In this document: one piece after another, positions 33,084 to 40,256 of the stretch
Position numbering within the stretch: the stretch's first letter is position 1
How the letters are laid out: the number at the start of each line of letters is the position of its first letter
From: Denitromonas sp.
GTDB taxonomy: Bacteria > Pseudomonadota > Gammaproteobacteria > Burkholderiales > Rhodocyclaceae
Assembly (NCBI RefSeq): GCF_034676725.1
Contig: NZ_JAUCBR010000004.1
Location: 1,255,501-1,319,500 of the forward strand
DNA: 64,000 nt
Reading direction: 5' to 3'
Position numbers and translations under genes: made by a program
The notes under the pieces: model-generated
The model's database searches: none
Told to the model about the DNA's origin: nothing
What the model saw: only the letters and a program-made list of their open reading frames with translations

Positions 33084-34763
33084 ATGAAGGGAACGATCAC
33101 GCGGATCACCGCGGGGCTCGGGCTGGCCATGGCCACCTCACTGGTCACGGCCCAGCAACCCGGCACCGCCGAATCGCCGGGCGCCATCCAGCAGCAACAG
33201 CAACAGGAGCTCGACCGGCGACTGCGTGACGAACGCATCCAGCAACGGCCCGTCGCCCCCGAGATCTCCGTGCCGCAAGGCGGGCCGGCCGCACCGGCCA
33301 GCACCGCCAAGACCATCCGCGTCGAGCAGATCCTCATCGACCGCTCCGAGATCCTCACCCAGGGCCAGATCGACGCCATCATCACCCCGCTCGAAGGGCA
33401 GACCGTCAGCCTCGCCGACCTGCAGCAAGCCATCGACGCCCTCAACGCGCTGTACACCGCCGCCGGCCAGGCCACGGCCCGCGCCATCCTGCCGCCGCAG
33501 ACCATCAAGGACGGCCTGGTGCGCTTCCGCCTGGTCGAAGCCCGCGTCGGCGAAGTGCGCGTGGGCGGCACCGAGGCCATCGACCCCGCCTTCATCGCCG
33601 ATCGCGTCACCCTCGAAGCCGGCGAACTGCTCTCGGTGCCGGTGCTCGAATCCGCCCTGGTGCGCTTCAACCGCCTGCACAGCACGCAGCTGCGCGCCGG
33701 CGTCGTGGCTGGCAGCAAGTTCGGCACCACCGATGTCGAAATCACCGCCGTCGAACCACCGCGCACCAAGTTCTCGGTATTCTTCGACAACGCCGGCCGC
33801 GACACCGTGGGCGAAACCCGCGGCGGCTTCAACGCCCGCTTTGCCAACCTCGCCGGGCGCAGCGACACCCTGCAATTCCTCGCCACCCGCACCGAAGGCT
33901 CCGAAAACTACGCGCTGTCCTACTCGCTGCCCCTCGACTGGCACGACCTGCGCCTCGACCTCTCGGCCAGCAAGGGCAACATCAACATCGTCGACGGCCC
34001 CTTCGAGCCGCTCGACATCACCGGCAGCTCCAGCGACTTCACCGCCGGGCTCAGCTACCCGCTCATCGTCACGCTCGAAGACATGTGGTCGGTCTACGGC
34101 CGCCTCTCGGCGCGCGAATCGTCCAGCGCCTTCGGCGGGCTGGAGCAGGAAAAACTCAACCTGCGCGTGCTCACCGTCGGCGTCTCCGGCGAGCACCAGA
34201 GCGACAACACCGCCTGGTATGTCGACCACTCGCTCGCCTCCGGCATCACCGCCCTCGGCGGCGAGCAAGGCTTTCTCTACTACCGCGGCAGCGCCACCCG
34301 TTTCGACCGCCTCTCAGAACGCTTCCAGCTTCTGCTACGCGGCGGCCTGCAACTATCCGACACCCGCTTCCTGCCCGCCAGCGAACTGTTCCAGATCGGC
34401 GGCGCCTACACCGTGCGCGGCTTCTCCGAAGGCCTGCTCTCCGGTCGCAACGGCTACTTCGTCTCCGCCGAACTGCGCATCGGCCGCACCCTCGAGGAAT
34501 ACCAGGCCGCCGACCCCGACGGCCCGACGCTGCACGGCATCGTCTTCATCGACCACGGCGGCGCCCTGCCCTACCGGCCCGGCAACCTGAAGGAGAGTAC
34601 GCACGACGACTACCTCACCAGCGTGGGCGCCGGGGTGCTGTTCGATTTTTCCGAACGGGTGACCGGGCGGATTGTCATCGGGCAGCCGATTCGGGGGAAT
34701 CCGAACGAACTGCATGACAAGCAGCCTCGGGCGCATGTGTCTTTGAATATTGCGTTGAATTGA
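33084..34763 (+). CDS. TpsB/ShlB-FhaC-HecB-family outer-membrane translocator
   Basis: The 559-residue outer-membrane pore secretes its TpsA partner from the periplasm to the surface. A signal peptide ends near SLVTAQQ. A short Gln-rich linker with QQQQQQEL is followed by two POTRA domains (about 75-220, beginning RVEQILIDRSEILTQGQI and RVGEVRVGGTEAIDPAFI) and a C-terminal 16-strand barrel. The signature of the L6 loop is present as YTVRGFSEG near residue 450, and the chain ends in strand-like LNIALN. ATG 33084 is preceded by GGAAGGGGAG and lies 17 bases after the adhesin stop, so the pair is an operon with the exoprotein first. Confidence 0.95.
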   Translation: MKGTITRITAGLGLAMATSLVTAQQPGTAESPGAIQQQQQQELDRRLRDERIQQRPVAPEISVPQGGPAAPASTAKTIRVEQILIDRSEILTQGQIDAIITPLEGQTVSLADLQQAIDALNALYTAAGQATARAILPPQTIKDGLVRFRLVEARVGEVRVGGTEAIDPAFIADRVTLEAGELLSVPVLESALVRFNRLHSTQLRAGVVAGSKFGTTDVEITAVEPPRTKFSVFFDNAGRDTVGETRGGFNARFANLAGRSDTLQFLATRTEGSENYALSYSLPLDWHDLRLDLSASKGNINIVDGPFEPLDITGSSSDFTAGLSYPLIVTLEDMWSVYGRLSARESSSAFGGLEQEKLNLRVLTVGVSGEHQSDNTAWYVDHSLASGITALGGEQGFLYYRGSATRFDRLSERFQLLLRGGLQLSDTRFLPASELFQIGGAYTVRGFSEGLLSGRNGYFVSAELRIGRTLEEYQAADPDGPTLHGIVFIDHGGALPYRPGNLKESTHDDYLTSVGAGVLFDFSERVTGRIVIGQPIRGNPNELHDKQPRAHVSLNIALN

Positions 34764-34834
34764 GCGTGGCGGCGGTCGCCGCACACAAAGCCTGATCGCC
34801 GGCGCCCGTTTGACGGGCGTTGCGCGTTTACAAG

Positions 34835-35065
34835 GGTTCGTTGGCCGGGTCTCGCCCCGGCGGGCGACCTACTTTCTTGCTCGTGCAAGAAAGATAGGCA
34901 AAGAAGCACGGCCCACTTTCGCGCCCCCTGCGGGGGTCCCCGCCCTCCGGACGCCCCGGGCGGGGTGCTTCGCAAACTCGCCCTGCGGGCTCAAACAGCG
35001 AAGCCCCTTTTTCCGCCCGGCACGTCCTCCGGTTGGCGCGGCAGAGGGCGGGTCGGCCGTGCCGC
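34835..35065 (+). repeat. dispersed repeat, copy A
   Basis: The copy opens with GTTGGCCGGGTCTCGCCCC and GGCGGGCGAC, continues with a hairpin around CTTTCTTGC/GCAAGAAAG, and later holds GCAAACTCGCCCTGCGGGCT followed by CAAACAGCGA. The same blocks occur in reverse orientation at 39190-39425. There is no credible gene: open frames here are by-products of composition. It fills most of the gap between the translocator gene and the IS3 element. Confidence 0.7.
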
Positions 35066-35131
35066 ACAAAACAGGTGCAGCGCAAATTCTTCGGTAGTCC
35101 CCCCGTTTTTAGCGGTCGTCAGAAGTAGAGC

Positions 35132-35932
35132 TCATACGGCCATGGCCAGCTTCTGTTTCGGGGTGATGCCACCGAGCGCCATGTTCGGGCGCTCATGATT
35201 GTAGGTCCAGATCCAGGTGGTCGCGTGCTCCTGCACCTCGGTGATTGAATCGAACAGGTAGTGACCGAGCCAGTCGTAGCGAACGGTTCGATTGTAGCGT
35301 TCGATGTAAGCGTTCTGCTGGGGCTTTCCAGGCTGGATGTACTGCAGCCGTATTCCGCGGCGCTGCGCCCATTCTGTTAGCGTCTTGCCGACATATTCTG
35401 GCCCGTTGTCGCTGCGGATCTGCTTGGGCTTGCCGCGCCATTCGATGACCCGGTCCAGGGCGCGCACAACGCGCTCGGCCGGCAGTGACAGATCAATGTC
35501 CATCGCCAGCGCTTCACGATTGAAGTCGTCGATGATGTTCAGCAGCCGGAAACTGCGCCCATCTGCCAGTTGATCGTGCATGAAATCCATCGACCAGCAC
35601 TGGTTGATCGCTGCGGGCACGGCCAGTGGTTCAGGCTTCTCGCGCACCAGGCGTTTGCGCGGCCGGATCCGCAGGTTCAGTTCCAATTCGCGGTAAATCC
35701 GGTACACGCGCTTGTGGTTCCACCCGAAGCCCTTGACGTTGCGCAGATACAGAAAGCACAGCCCGAAACCCCAGTTGCGCTGGTTGTGTGTGAGCCGGAT
35801 CAGGTGATCTGCAATCTCATCATTCTCAGCCGACAGCTTCGCCTGGTAGCGGTAGCAGGTCTCGCTGATGCCAAACGCAGCGCAGGCTACGCGCACCGCA
35901 GCGCCTTTGTCACGCACAGCCCGTTGCGCCAT
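35132..35932 (-). CDS. IS3-family transposase OrfB (integrase catalytic domain)
   Basis: This is the DDE recombinase part of the transposase, 266 residues if started at ATG 35932. The catalytic triad is visible: D in QCWSMDFMHD, D in RSDNGPEYVGK, and E in NAYIERYNRTVR, 35 residues after the second D, as in IS3 elements. An HTH_21 segment (NWGFGLCFLYLRNVKGF) lies N-terminal. In vivo it is probably made as an OrfAB fusion by -1 frameshifting at the A-run at 35960-35966, since its frame stays open back through orfA. Confidence 0.93.
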   Translation of the reverse strand: MAQRAVRDKGAAVRVACAAFGISETCYRYQAKLSAENDEIADHLIRLTHNQRNWGFGLCFLYLRNVKGFGWNHKRVYRIYRELELNLRIRPRKRLVREKPEPLAVPAAINQCWSMDFMHDQLADGRSFRLLNIIDDFNREALAMDIDLSLPAERVVRALDRVIEWRGKPKQIRSDNGPEYVGKTLTEWAQRRGIRLQYIQPGKPQQNAYIERYNRTVRYDWLGHYLFDSITEVQEHATTWIWTYNHERPNMALGGITPKQKLAMAV

Positions 35933-35952
35933 CCCACGACGGTGAGATGGCT

Positions 35953-36219
35953 TCACCACTTTTTTTCGAGCGCCTCCTTGACGATCTCGGCCTTGAGCCG
36001 CTCCTCGGCATACATCTTCTTCAGGCGACGGTTCTCGTCCTCCAACTCCTTGAGCCGGGCCATCAGCGAGGCGTCCATGCCGCCGAACTTGCTGCGCCAC
36101 TTGTAGAACGTGGCCGAGCTGATGCCGTGCTCTCGGCATAGTTCCGGCACCGGCGTGCCGCCCTCTGCCTGCTTGAGAATCGCGATGATCTGGCTGTCTG
36201 AAAAACGGGATTTCTTCAC
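35953..36219 (-). CDS. IS3-family transposase OrfA (helix-turn-helix)
   Basis: The 88-residue DNA-binding subunit starts MKKSRFSDSQIIAILKQAE and has the HTH_8 pattern with PVPELCREHGISSATFYKW, then a leucine-zipper-like tail (LMARLKELEDENRRLKKM). Near its end the mRNA reads GAAAAAAAG, a canonical A-AAA-AAG slippery site. A -1 shift there joins it to OrfB, the usual way IS3 elements produce active transposase. Confidence 0.93.
   Translation of the reverse strand: MKKSRFSDSQIIAILKQAEGGTPVPELCREHGISSATFYKWRSKFGGMDASLMARLKELEDENRRLKKMYAEERLKAEIVKEALEKKW
35960..35966 (-). other. programmed -1 frameshift slippery site (orfA/orfB)
   Basis: Seven A residues followed by G on the minus strand form A-AAA-AAG, two codons before the orfA stop. 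The orfB frame is open across this point, so a -1 slip gives the OrfAB fusion. Confidence 0.7.
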
Positions 36220-36350
36220 GTAGAACTTCCTCCTGCTGCTAGTAGAAAATTCTACTTCCGGGAGCCGCTGTTTTCAGGGGGGATTACCCTTCAGGCATAT
36301 GTTTCGCGGTCATTCAATAATGATTGACTCTGAATTCCAGCGTGTGTTTT

Positions 36351-36521
36351 CTGGAGGTTTACTCAGGGCTCCCGCAGCTACGTGTATGGCATAAATTTTC
36401 GTAATCTTCGGAAAGCTGCGATCTTCGCTGGATCATGAGGTTACGTCTTTCAATGCAACCTCACAGTCTTGCGATTACGATGACATCCGCGTAGCCGCGG
36501 GAGCCCTGGAGGTTTACTGAG
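36351..36521. repeat. hairpin element bounded by 16-bp direct repeats
   Basis: A 16-bp direct repeat, CTGGAGGTTTACTCAG at 36351 and CTGGAGGTTTACTGAG at 36506, flanks an element whose own ends are inverted: GGGCTCCCGCAGCTAC at 36366 and GTAGCCGCGGGAGCCC at 36491. Inner pairs CGTAATC/GATTACG and GAGGTT/AACCTC extend the palindrome. The right direct repeat covers the stop codon region of the membrane protein gene at 36514. Its nature is unknown. It is not coding. Confidence 0.6.
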
Positions 36522-36957
36522 CCTTCTTTGGAGCACCACGCATCAAACGCCAAGCAACCGCGATCACGAATAGTACTAAATGAAAGCCGACGTAAAACCA
36601 GTAAATTTCACCAGACTCGGTCGGGACGCTAATAGTTGCGTTTTCAAGCGCAAGTTTTCCAGATGAGCTCGCATCGCTCAAGATAATGCTTGGGCTCAAA
36701 AATGCTGTGTTGATTATGTTGATGCCAAAGGTAATCCCGGATAGGGTTGCTTGCGAACGAAATGCTATAAGCGCAAGCAGGCTGCATAGCATAGCTATAA
36801 AAACTCCACCGACAGGTATGAAGATAGACAGCCCGCCAAATACGAGTGAAACTATAGCTAATGCTTTCATGATGTTTATACCTATATGAAATTTTTTAAA
36901 AACATGTTGATAACGCTTGGTCGCAAAGAAACTAAAGTATTTTCTAAAGAAGCTCAA
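36514..36957 (-). CDS. small membrane protein of unknown function
   Basis: This protein has 147 residues, or 118 if started at the internal ATG 36870 (MKALAIVSLVFGGLSIFIPV). I do not recognise a family. Three or four hydrophobic segments are visible: LAIVSLVFGGLSIFIPVGGV, FIAMLCSLLALIAF, a weaker central one, and FYVGFHLVLFVIAVAWRL at the end, followed by a basic tail. Base composition is much richer in A and T than in the flanking genes, which points to transfer. Ribosome sites are weak at both candidate starts. The gene lies 44 bases downstream of the next gene on the same strand, and a hairpin element covers its 3' end. Confidence 0.55.
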   Translation of the reverse strand: MSFFRKYFSFFATKRYQHVFKKFHIGINIMKALAIVSLVFGGLSIFIPVGGVFIAMLCSLLALIAFRSQATLSGITFGINIINTAFLSPSIILSDASSSGKLALENATISVPTESGEIYWFYVGFHLVLFVIAVAWRLMRGAPKKAQ

Positions 36958-37001
36958 GGCGACTCTGTTTGACTAGATTTCATTATTGGACAAATTGTCG
37001 A

Positions 37002-37952
37002 TTACAAGCCCGAAGAATCTAATTTTTTCCCTTCAATTTCTATGCGCTCATTGTTTGCTTGTTCTTTTAATAAACGATCTGTATACCTAATCTCAATAGT
37101 GGCATCCATAAAGCCGTGGCATTTTAATACAATATCCCGACCTCCGCGATCAATCATTTCTGTGTCGAAAAGAGTCATCGAAAGATCCTTTTTTAATGGC
37201 TGGCCATATTTATCTTTTAAGATAGCAAGGATGACTTGCTGCTCTTTCTTGCAGGTAGGATCGTTTTCTATCGATCCTATTCCCCAGATGCTATAAATTA
37301 TGTGACTCTTTGGGCTGATCATTACGTAGTATTTTGAGAACGATCTGAAGCGGTTGGTCGGGCTAAATTGAAACATCGGAGTCCCGTCAGTTAATTCACC
37401 ACTCCCGATGGCTGATGATGGTTCAAACTTGGCGCCCAACTCCTTTCCAAATGCTCCGATAATTTTCTCCGCCGAATCACTATTTTTATTTCTTGGCGGC
37501 GGCTTGCTGAATGTGAATTCGGAGTTTACTATTTTTAAAGATTTTTGCGCTTTAATGCTGGGACAACAAGATGCGTCACCTTCCCCCCATGCCAATCCTT
37601 TTAAAACTATAGTGTTTCCAGAAATTTCGATGTCTTCAACAGAGATGCCTCTTTCGACCTCTATCGTGGGAATAATTTTTCCATTCGAAATCCCAGATAA
37701 ATACTGAATCACCCTATTCCCACAACTTCCTCGCGCTTCTTTTTTGTCAAAACAGGGTCCTTCGACAGCGTGGACTGCTATTTCTGTTCCATTGAAAGAT
37801 TTGGCGCGCCTGAATCTGCAGTGTTCTTCACCGACTATTTCTTGAGCATGAGACTTTATGATCTTGTCGAGCTCATCGCTAACGATTGGGCAGTTATTTG
37901 CAAATGCTGCGTTTGCAAAAACAATATATAGTATAAATAGCGTTTTTTTCAT
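37002..37952 (-). CDS. secreted protein of unknown function (AT-rich gene)
   Basis: The 316-residue protein has a clear Sec signal peptide, MKKTLFILYIVFANAAFA, then a mature part beginning NNCPIVSDEL with several cysteines (including DASCCPSI and DPTCKKEQ), suggesting a periplasmic fold with disulfides. No family is recognised. Codon use is AT-rich, unlike the chromosome around it and like the membrane protein gene downstream, so the two were probably acquired together. A TATAAT hexamer is present on the minus strand at 37987-37992, about 35 bases before the start, with no good -35 box. Confidence 0.65.
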   Translation of the reverse strand: MKKTLFILYIVFANAAFANNCPIVSDELDKIIKSHAQEIVGEEHCRFRRAKSFNGTEIAVHAVEGPCFDKKEARGSCGNRVIQYLSGISNGKIIPTIEVERGISVEDIEISGNTIVLKGLAWGEGDASCCPSIKAQKSLKIVNSEFTFSKPPPRNKNSDSAEKIIGAFGKELGAKFEPSSAIGSGELTDGTPMFQFSPTNRFRSFSKYYVMISPKSHIIYSIWGIGSIENDPTCKKEQQVILAILKDKYGQPLKKDLSMTLFDTEMIDRGGRDIVLKCHGFMDATIEIRYTDRLLKEQANNERIEIEGKKLDSSGL

Positions 37953-38438
37953 TTTGTATATTTTATTGTTTAGGTTGGTTTCCAGAATTATATGTGTGCC
38001 TTACCGCCGAATAGGGAGTCTGGCGATTCCTTGTAATTCGTCAGTTTTGACAAGCCATCCCGGCAACTCGGCCATTACGATGTCGGTTGATTTTTAGCAC
38101 GATGTCTTCTCCCGTTCCGGTTCTGCTTATTTTGGTGTCTGACAGAAACGCCATGAATTCTCTTGGTGCGTTTTCGATCATATCCTGATCTTTATATCTA
38201 CAAGGATTAGACCGGACCACCCAGAAATCGGCAAGTTCAACCCGTCAGGAATGACCACATTTCTCACAGGTGCGTTGCAGCGCTCGGGGGTCACCCATAA
38301 GCCTCCCCCTTGGGCGCTCGGGGGTCAGGTCTTGAAATCCAACATTTCATTGCCATGCCCGCTGTGACAAAGGTTCCGTCTTGACCAAGTAACAACCGAC
38401 CGGCACAGTCGAGCGCACCCGTCTCCGGAGCCCCTACC
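37953..38438. other. gap with little coding content, probable element remnants
   Basis: The gap holds a possible 46-codon minus-strand frame (38041-38181) but no recognised gene. At 38278-38340 the phrase GCGCTCGGGGGTCA occurs twice, the second time running into GGGGTCAGGTCTTGAAATCC, which resembles sequence often found beside transposase genes in proteobacteria; that resemblance is from memory only. Composition changes from AT-rich to GC-rich across the gap, marking the edge of the transferred segment. Confidence 0.35.
38041..38181 (-). CDS. possible small protein or gene fragment, 46 residues
   Basis: The frame runs from ATG 38181 (MIENAPREFMAFLSD) to a TGA at 38041. An AGGA lies close upstream, too near to be a good ribosome site. 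No family is recognised. It may be the tail of a gene lost when the accessory segment was rearranged, so treat it as tentative. Confidence 0.2.
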   Translation of the reverse strand: MIENAPREFMAFLSDTKISRTGTGEDIVLKINRHRNGRVAGMACQN

Positions 38439-39014
38439 ATGACCCTACTCATCCTCGGCCTGCTGCTGTTTCTCGGCGCGCACTCGGTATCCATCTTCAA
38501 CGCCCCCTGGCGCGACCGGATGCACGCACGCCTCGGCGAGGCGGGGTGGAAGGGGGTGTACTCGCTGGTGTCGCTCGCCGGCTTCGTGCTCATCATCTAC
38601 GGCTATGGCGCCGCTCGGATGGACCCGGTGGTGCTCTACACGCCGCCGATGGGGTTGCGTCACCTCGCCTTGCTGCTGCTCGTGCCGGTGTTTCCGCTGT
38701 TCCTCGCCACCTATCTGCCCGGCCGCATTCAACGCGTTGCGCGACATCCGACGCTGGTCGCCACCAAGCTGTGGGCGTTGGCGCATTTGCTGGCTAACGG
38801 GATGTTGGCGGATGTATTGCTGTTCGGGGGCTTTCTGGCCTGGGCGGTGGCCGACCGCATTTCGCTCAAGCGCCGTGCGCCGCGTGCGTTGCCGGCCTTG
38901 CCGGCGGGCAAGGCCAATGATGTGATTGCGATTGTGGGCGGGTTGGCGCTCTATGCGGCCTTTGTGTTCGGGCTGCATGGGTGGCTGATTGGGGTGGCGC
39001 TGATTCCGGGGTGA
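38439..39014 (+). CDS. NnrU-family membrane protein
   Basis: The 191-residue inner-membrane protein has about five or six hydrophobic spans. It matches NnrU-like proteins, seen in the opening LLFLGAHSVSIF, the segment GWKGVYSLVSLAGFVLIIYG, and the conserved RVARHPTLVATKLWALAHLLANG with its central H-P and N-G. NnrU proteins are associated with nitrogen oxide metabolism in denitrifiers and are related to NnrU/Meth methyltransferase-like isoprenoid enzymes; the exact activity is not known. ATG 38439 follows CGGAG. No denitrification genes adjoin it. Confidence 0.88.
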   Translation: MTLLILGLLLFLGAHSVSIFNAPWRDRMHARLGEAGWKGVYSLVSLAGFVLIIYGYGAARMDPVVLYTPPMGLRHLALLLLVPVFPLFLATYLPGRIQRVARHPTLVATKLWALAHLLANGMLADVLLFGGFLAWAVADRISLKRRAPRALPALPAGKANDVIAIVGGLALYAAFVFGLHGWLIGVALIPG

Positions 39015-39068
39015 ATGCCGGATGCGGTCGTAGTGCGGGGATGAAGAGCGCCGGCACCGCCCGATTTC

Positions 39069-39154
39069 GTAGGGCGGATAAGCCGTAGGCGCATCCGCCA
39101 TCGGTGCCACCGTGAGACATTGATCGGCGGATGCGCTGCGCTTATCCGCCCTAC
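39069..39154. repeat. GTAG-headed palindromic repeat, second copy of the 893-975 family
   Basis: This 86-bp palindrome begins GTAGGGCGGATAAGCC and ends GCTTATCCGCCCTAC. It is nearly identical to the element at 893-975 outside the loop. It follows the NnrU gene. Confidence 0.7.
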
Positions 39155-39189
39155 GGCAGGCGGCCCAAGCGGGCGACGGCGAAGCCGAG

Positions 39190-39425
39190 CCCGCGCGCCT
39201 TTCCCCTTCTATGCCGCCGAACGGAGGCCGGGGGCGGCGGGAATTGTCGTGTCGCTGTTTGAGCCCGCAGGGCGAGTTTGCGACACGACCCGCCGGCGCC
39301 GGGCGTAGAGAGGGCACCGGCGAAGCCGGCGGCACAGCGGGGGCGTTTCTTTGCTTCCTTTCTTGTCGCCACAAGAAAGGAAGTCGCCCGCCGGGGCGAG
39401 ACCCGGCCAACGTCCTCCTGCCAGA
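39190..39425 (-). repeat. dispersed repeat, copy B (inverted relative to copy A)
   Basis: Read on the minus strand, it shows the same blocks as copy A: GTTGGCCGGGTCTCGCCCC, a CTTTCTTG/CAAGAAAG hairpin, then GCAAACTCGCCCTGCGGGCT and CAAACAGCGA. The middle parts differ. Together with the palindrome at 39069 it accounts for most of the 518-base gap before the LuxR gene. The short open frames here look non-coding. Confidence 0.7.
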
Positions 39426-39532
39426 GGCAACAAAACCGAAAACCCGCAACGAAGCCACCGGCATCGCAAGGGGCCGCAGCATCCCGCACACCGGACAAAT
39501 CGCCCGGCCACCAGCGCCGACCCCCTCCCGCC

Positions 39533-40120
39533 TCAACTGATGACGATGATTCGCGACACCAGCTCGGCGGTGTTCTTGGCCTCCAGCTTTTTCATCAGCC
39601 GCGCCCGGTGCGTCTCCACCGTGCGATGCGAGATGCCCAGCTTGCGGGCGATTTCCTTGCAGGTCAGGCCGTTGACGATGTAGGTCGAGATCTCCCGCTC
39701 GCGGGCGGTCAGGCGCACCGTGCTGCGCAGCGGGGCGTCGAGCCGCTCGAAGCTCCACACCATGAGGTCGAAGGGGTCGCGCGGAGTCAGCGTGACGCCC
39801 TGCGCGCGCGCCCAGAACACCTCGCCGTTGCGATCCTGCATGAAGCGCTCGTCGGCATAGCTTTGGCTCTGGCGCAGCCAGGCCAGGCAGCGCTCGCCGA
39901 TGGCGCGGAAGTCGGCCATCGACGGGTACAGCTTGAGGATCAGCTGGCCCTGCAGCTCGGCGGCCGGGTAGCCGAACAGGCCGGCGAAGGCGTCGTTGAA
40001 CTTGACCATGAGCCGGTGGTGGGTAATCACCTGTGCGGTGGGCGAGACCCGGAAGGCGAGTTGCTCCAGCTCTCCCGCGCTCATGTGGGCGAGCGATGCG
40101 CCACTCAGCTCATTCAACAT
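39533..40120 (-). CDS. PAS-domain LuxR-type transcriptional regulator
   Basis: The cytoplasmic regulator has 195 residues from ATG 40120; a TTG at 40126 is the alternative start. A single PAS domain covers about residues 20-125 (FNDAFAGLFGYPAAELQGQ and a PAC-like WARAQGVTLTPRD). A LuxR helix-turn-helix at 135-195 carries LTAREREISTYIVNGLTCKEIARKLGI-type sequence and the recognition helix HRTVETHRARLMKKL. It lacks a receiver domain, so the PAS domain probably senses the cue directly. It is divergent from the thiolase operon at 40257 and is the obvious candidate to control it. A palindrome at 40150-40167 lies between them. Confidence 0.88.
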   Translation of the reverse strand: MLNELSGASLAHMSAGELEQLAFRVSPTAQVITHHRLMVKFNDAFAGLFGYPAAELQGQLILKLYPSMADFRAIGERCLAWLRQSQSYADERFMQDRNGEVFWARAQGVTLTPRDPFDLMVWSFERLDAPLRSTVRLTAREREISTYIVNGLTCKEIARKLGISHRTVETHRARLMKKLEAKNTAELVSRIIVIS

Positions 40121-40149
40121 GATCAAACCAATCAGTCATAAACAAACGA

Positions 40150-40167
40150 TACGTGCTCATGTACGTA
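40150..40167. promoter_or_regulatory. candidate operator between the LuxR and thiolase genes
   Basis: TACGTGCTCATGTACGTA is an 18-bp imperfect palindrome with outer arms TACGT and ACGTA. It lies 30 bases upstream of the regulator start and 90 bases upstream of the thiolase start, and the size suits a LuxR-type dimer. Confidence 0.4.
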
Positions 40168-40256
40168 GTTGAACGGATAGAGTGCGTGGCGGCCGGCTTC
40201 GTAAAGTGATTGCAACAAGAACGCTTCATCACATAACGATACCGGAGGAGTACAGC

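Larger units (their letters stand above)
35093..36288 (-). mobile_element. IS3-family insertion sequence, about 1.2 kb
   Basis: The element contains orfA and orfB in the IS3 arrangement. Its ends are imperfect inverted repeats: left GGTAGTCCCCCC followed by GTTTTTAGCGG, and right (reverse complement) GGTAATCCCCCC followed by TGAAAACAGCGG, both continuing to a shared GAAGTAGA. Exact borders are uncertain by a few bases, and I could not define a target duplication. The element looks intact. It lies next to AT-rich genes of foreign appearance. Confidence 0.82.

Noticed and set aside
34810..35097. Short open frames on both strands in the gap after the translocator gene
   Set aside because: They fall inside a dispersed repeat that recurs at 39190-39425; no ribosome sites and no family features.
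35132..36139. Taking the full 335-codon frame as a separate orfB gene
   Set aside because: The first 60 or so codons overlap orfA in another frame and make no sense as protein; the real product is OrfB from 35932 or the OrfAB frameshift fusion.
36366..36506. Integron attC site
   Set aside because: The layout (hairpin at a gene end) is suggestive, but the core-site pattern RYYYAAC/GTTRRRY is not found and no integrase is nearby.
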